A stretch of DNA of 47,299 nucleotides, taken from a virus. Position 1 is the first letter of the stretch. Every line of letters starts with the position of its first letter. The translations under genes were made by a program, and so were the position numbers. The notes below the pieces were generated by a model. That model was not told the DNA's origin. It made no database searches and worked only from the letters and a program-made list of their open reading frames with translations. This document shows, piece after piece, positions 47,277-47,299 of this stretch. The DNA lies in the IMG/VR virus record IMGVR_UViG_3300025141_000171, positions 1 to 47,299 of that record. One strand, 5' to 3'.

Positions 47277-47299
47277 ATGAAATTTGCGCATATAGCAGA
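47277..47299 (+). CDS. Start of probable SbcD/gp47-type recombination nuclease (truncated by window)
   Basis: An ATG at 47277 follows TTAAGGAG and reads MKFAHIA up to the window edge. This opening is typical of SbcD/Mre11-type metallophosphoesterases (usually MKxxHIADxH), the class to which T4 gp47 belongs, and replication/recombination genes precede it. Only seven full codons are visible, so the family is a guess based on the opening and on context. Confidence 0.4.

Noticed and set aside
1-47299. T4 late promoter TATAAATA in forward orientation
   Set aside because: I found no forward copy in the gaps between genes; only the reverse-complement form is present, and it is reported as a separate motif.
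1-47299. tRNA genes, CRISPR arrays, insertion sequences, attachment sites and rho-independent terminators
   Set aside because: No cloverleaf, regularly spaced repeat, transposase, terminal inverted repeat or GC-hairpin plus T-run was seen. The gaps are too short for most of these.

Overview
This window looks like a contiguous piece of a large tailed-phage (Caudoviricetes) genome, most likely a T4-related contractile-tailed virus. All supported genes lie on the + strand. They are packed with gaps of at most about 60 bases and many stop/start overlaps, and base composition is AT-rich (about 40% GC by eye). The anchors are a gp55-like late sigma factor, a gp25-like and a gp6-like baseplate wedge protein, a baseplate enzyme with an M15 peptidase, a RuvC-like resolvase and a stand-alone zinc-finger/Toprim primase. 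No capsid, terminase, sheath, tRNA, integrase or host gene is visible. Several of the large structural proteins resemble, from memory, families seen in uncultured marine phage sequences. The host cannot be named from the sequence.

Layout. (1) Bases 1-708: the tail end of an unknown gene (its last residues recall cytidylyltransferases), a small HAD phosphatase and a cupin, which read as a sugar/nucleotide-sugar accessory cassette. (2) 710-2647: small genes (two helical or acidic hypotheticals, a zinc-ribbon protein, a membrane protein), then the gp55-like late sigma factor and a small helical protein overlapping it. (3) 2661-21234: the baseplate block, comprising a 1233-residue multi-domain enzyme (possible alpha/beta-hydrolase core plus C-terminal M15 DD-peptidase), a 331-residue spike/hub-like protein, a 3363-residue giant protein, gp25, gp6 and a beta-sandwich protein. 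(4) 21261-45771: eight further large structural proteins, including a 2461-residue protein with several LamG/concanavalin-like domains (two of them a tandem duplication), a 1961-residue protein with an apparent inserted domain, a pair sharing an N-terminal module, and a pair of paralogues. These are probably baseplate-peripheral or fibre proteins. (5) 45784-47299: the start of a replication/recombination module (RuvC-like nuclease, primase, and the first codons of a probable SbcD/gp47-type nuclease).

How it fits together. The gp55-like factor would direct the host polymerase to late promoters driving the structural array. The gp25/gp6 wedge proteins would build the baseplate around a hub/spike that carries a peptidoglycan-cutting domain, and the LamG, CBM-like and FN3-like proteins would contact the cell surface. 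Resolvase, primase and the probable gp47 nuclease serve replication and recombination.

The most unusual signals are the following: the palindrome GCCGGC is present about fifty times, in several codon phases, where a handful is expected; the baseplate enzyme combines two possible hydrolase domains; one protein reaches 3363 residues; LamG domains are duplicated; and a TATAAT box is placed so that the resolvase mRNA could be leaderless.
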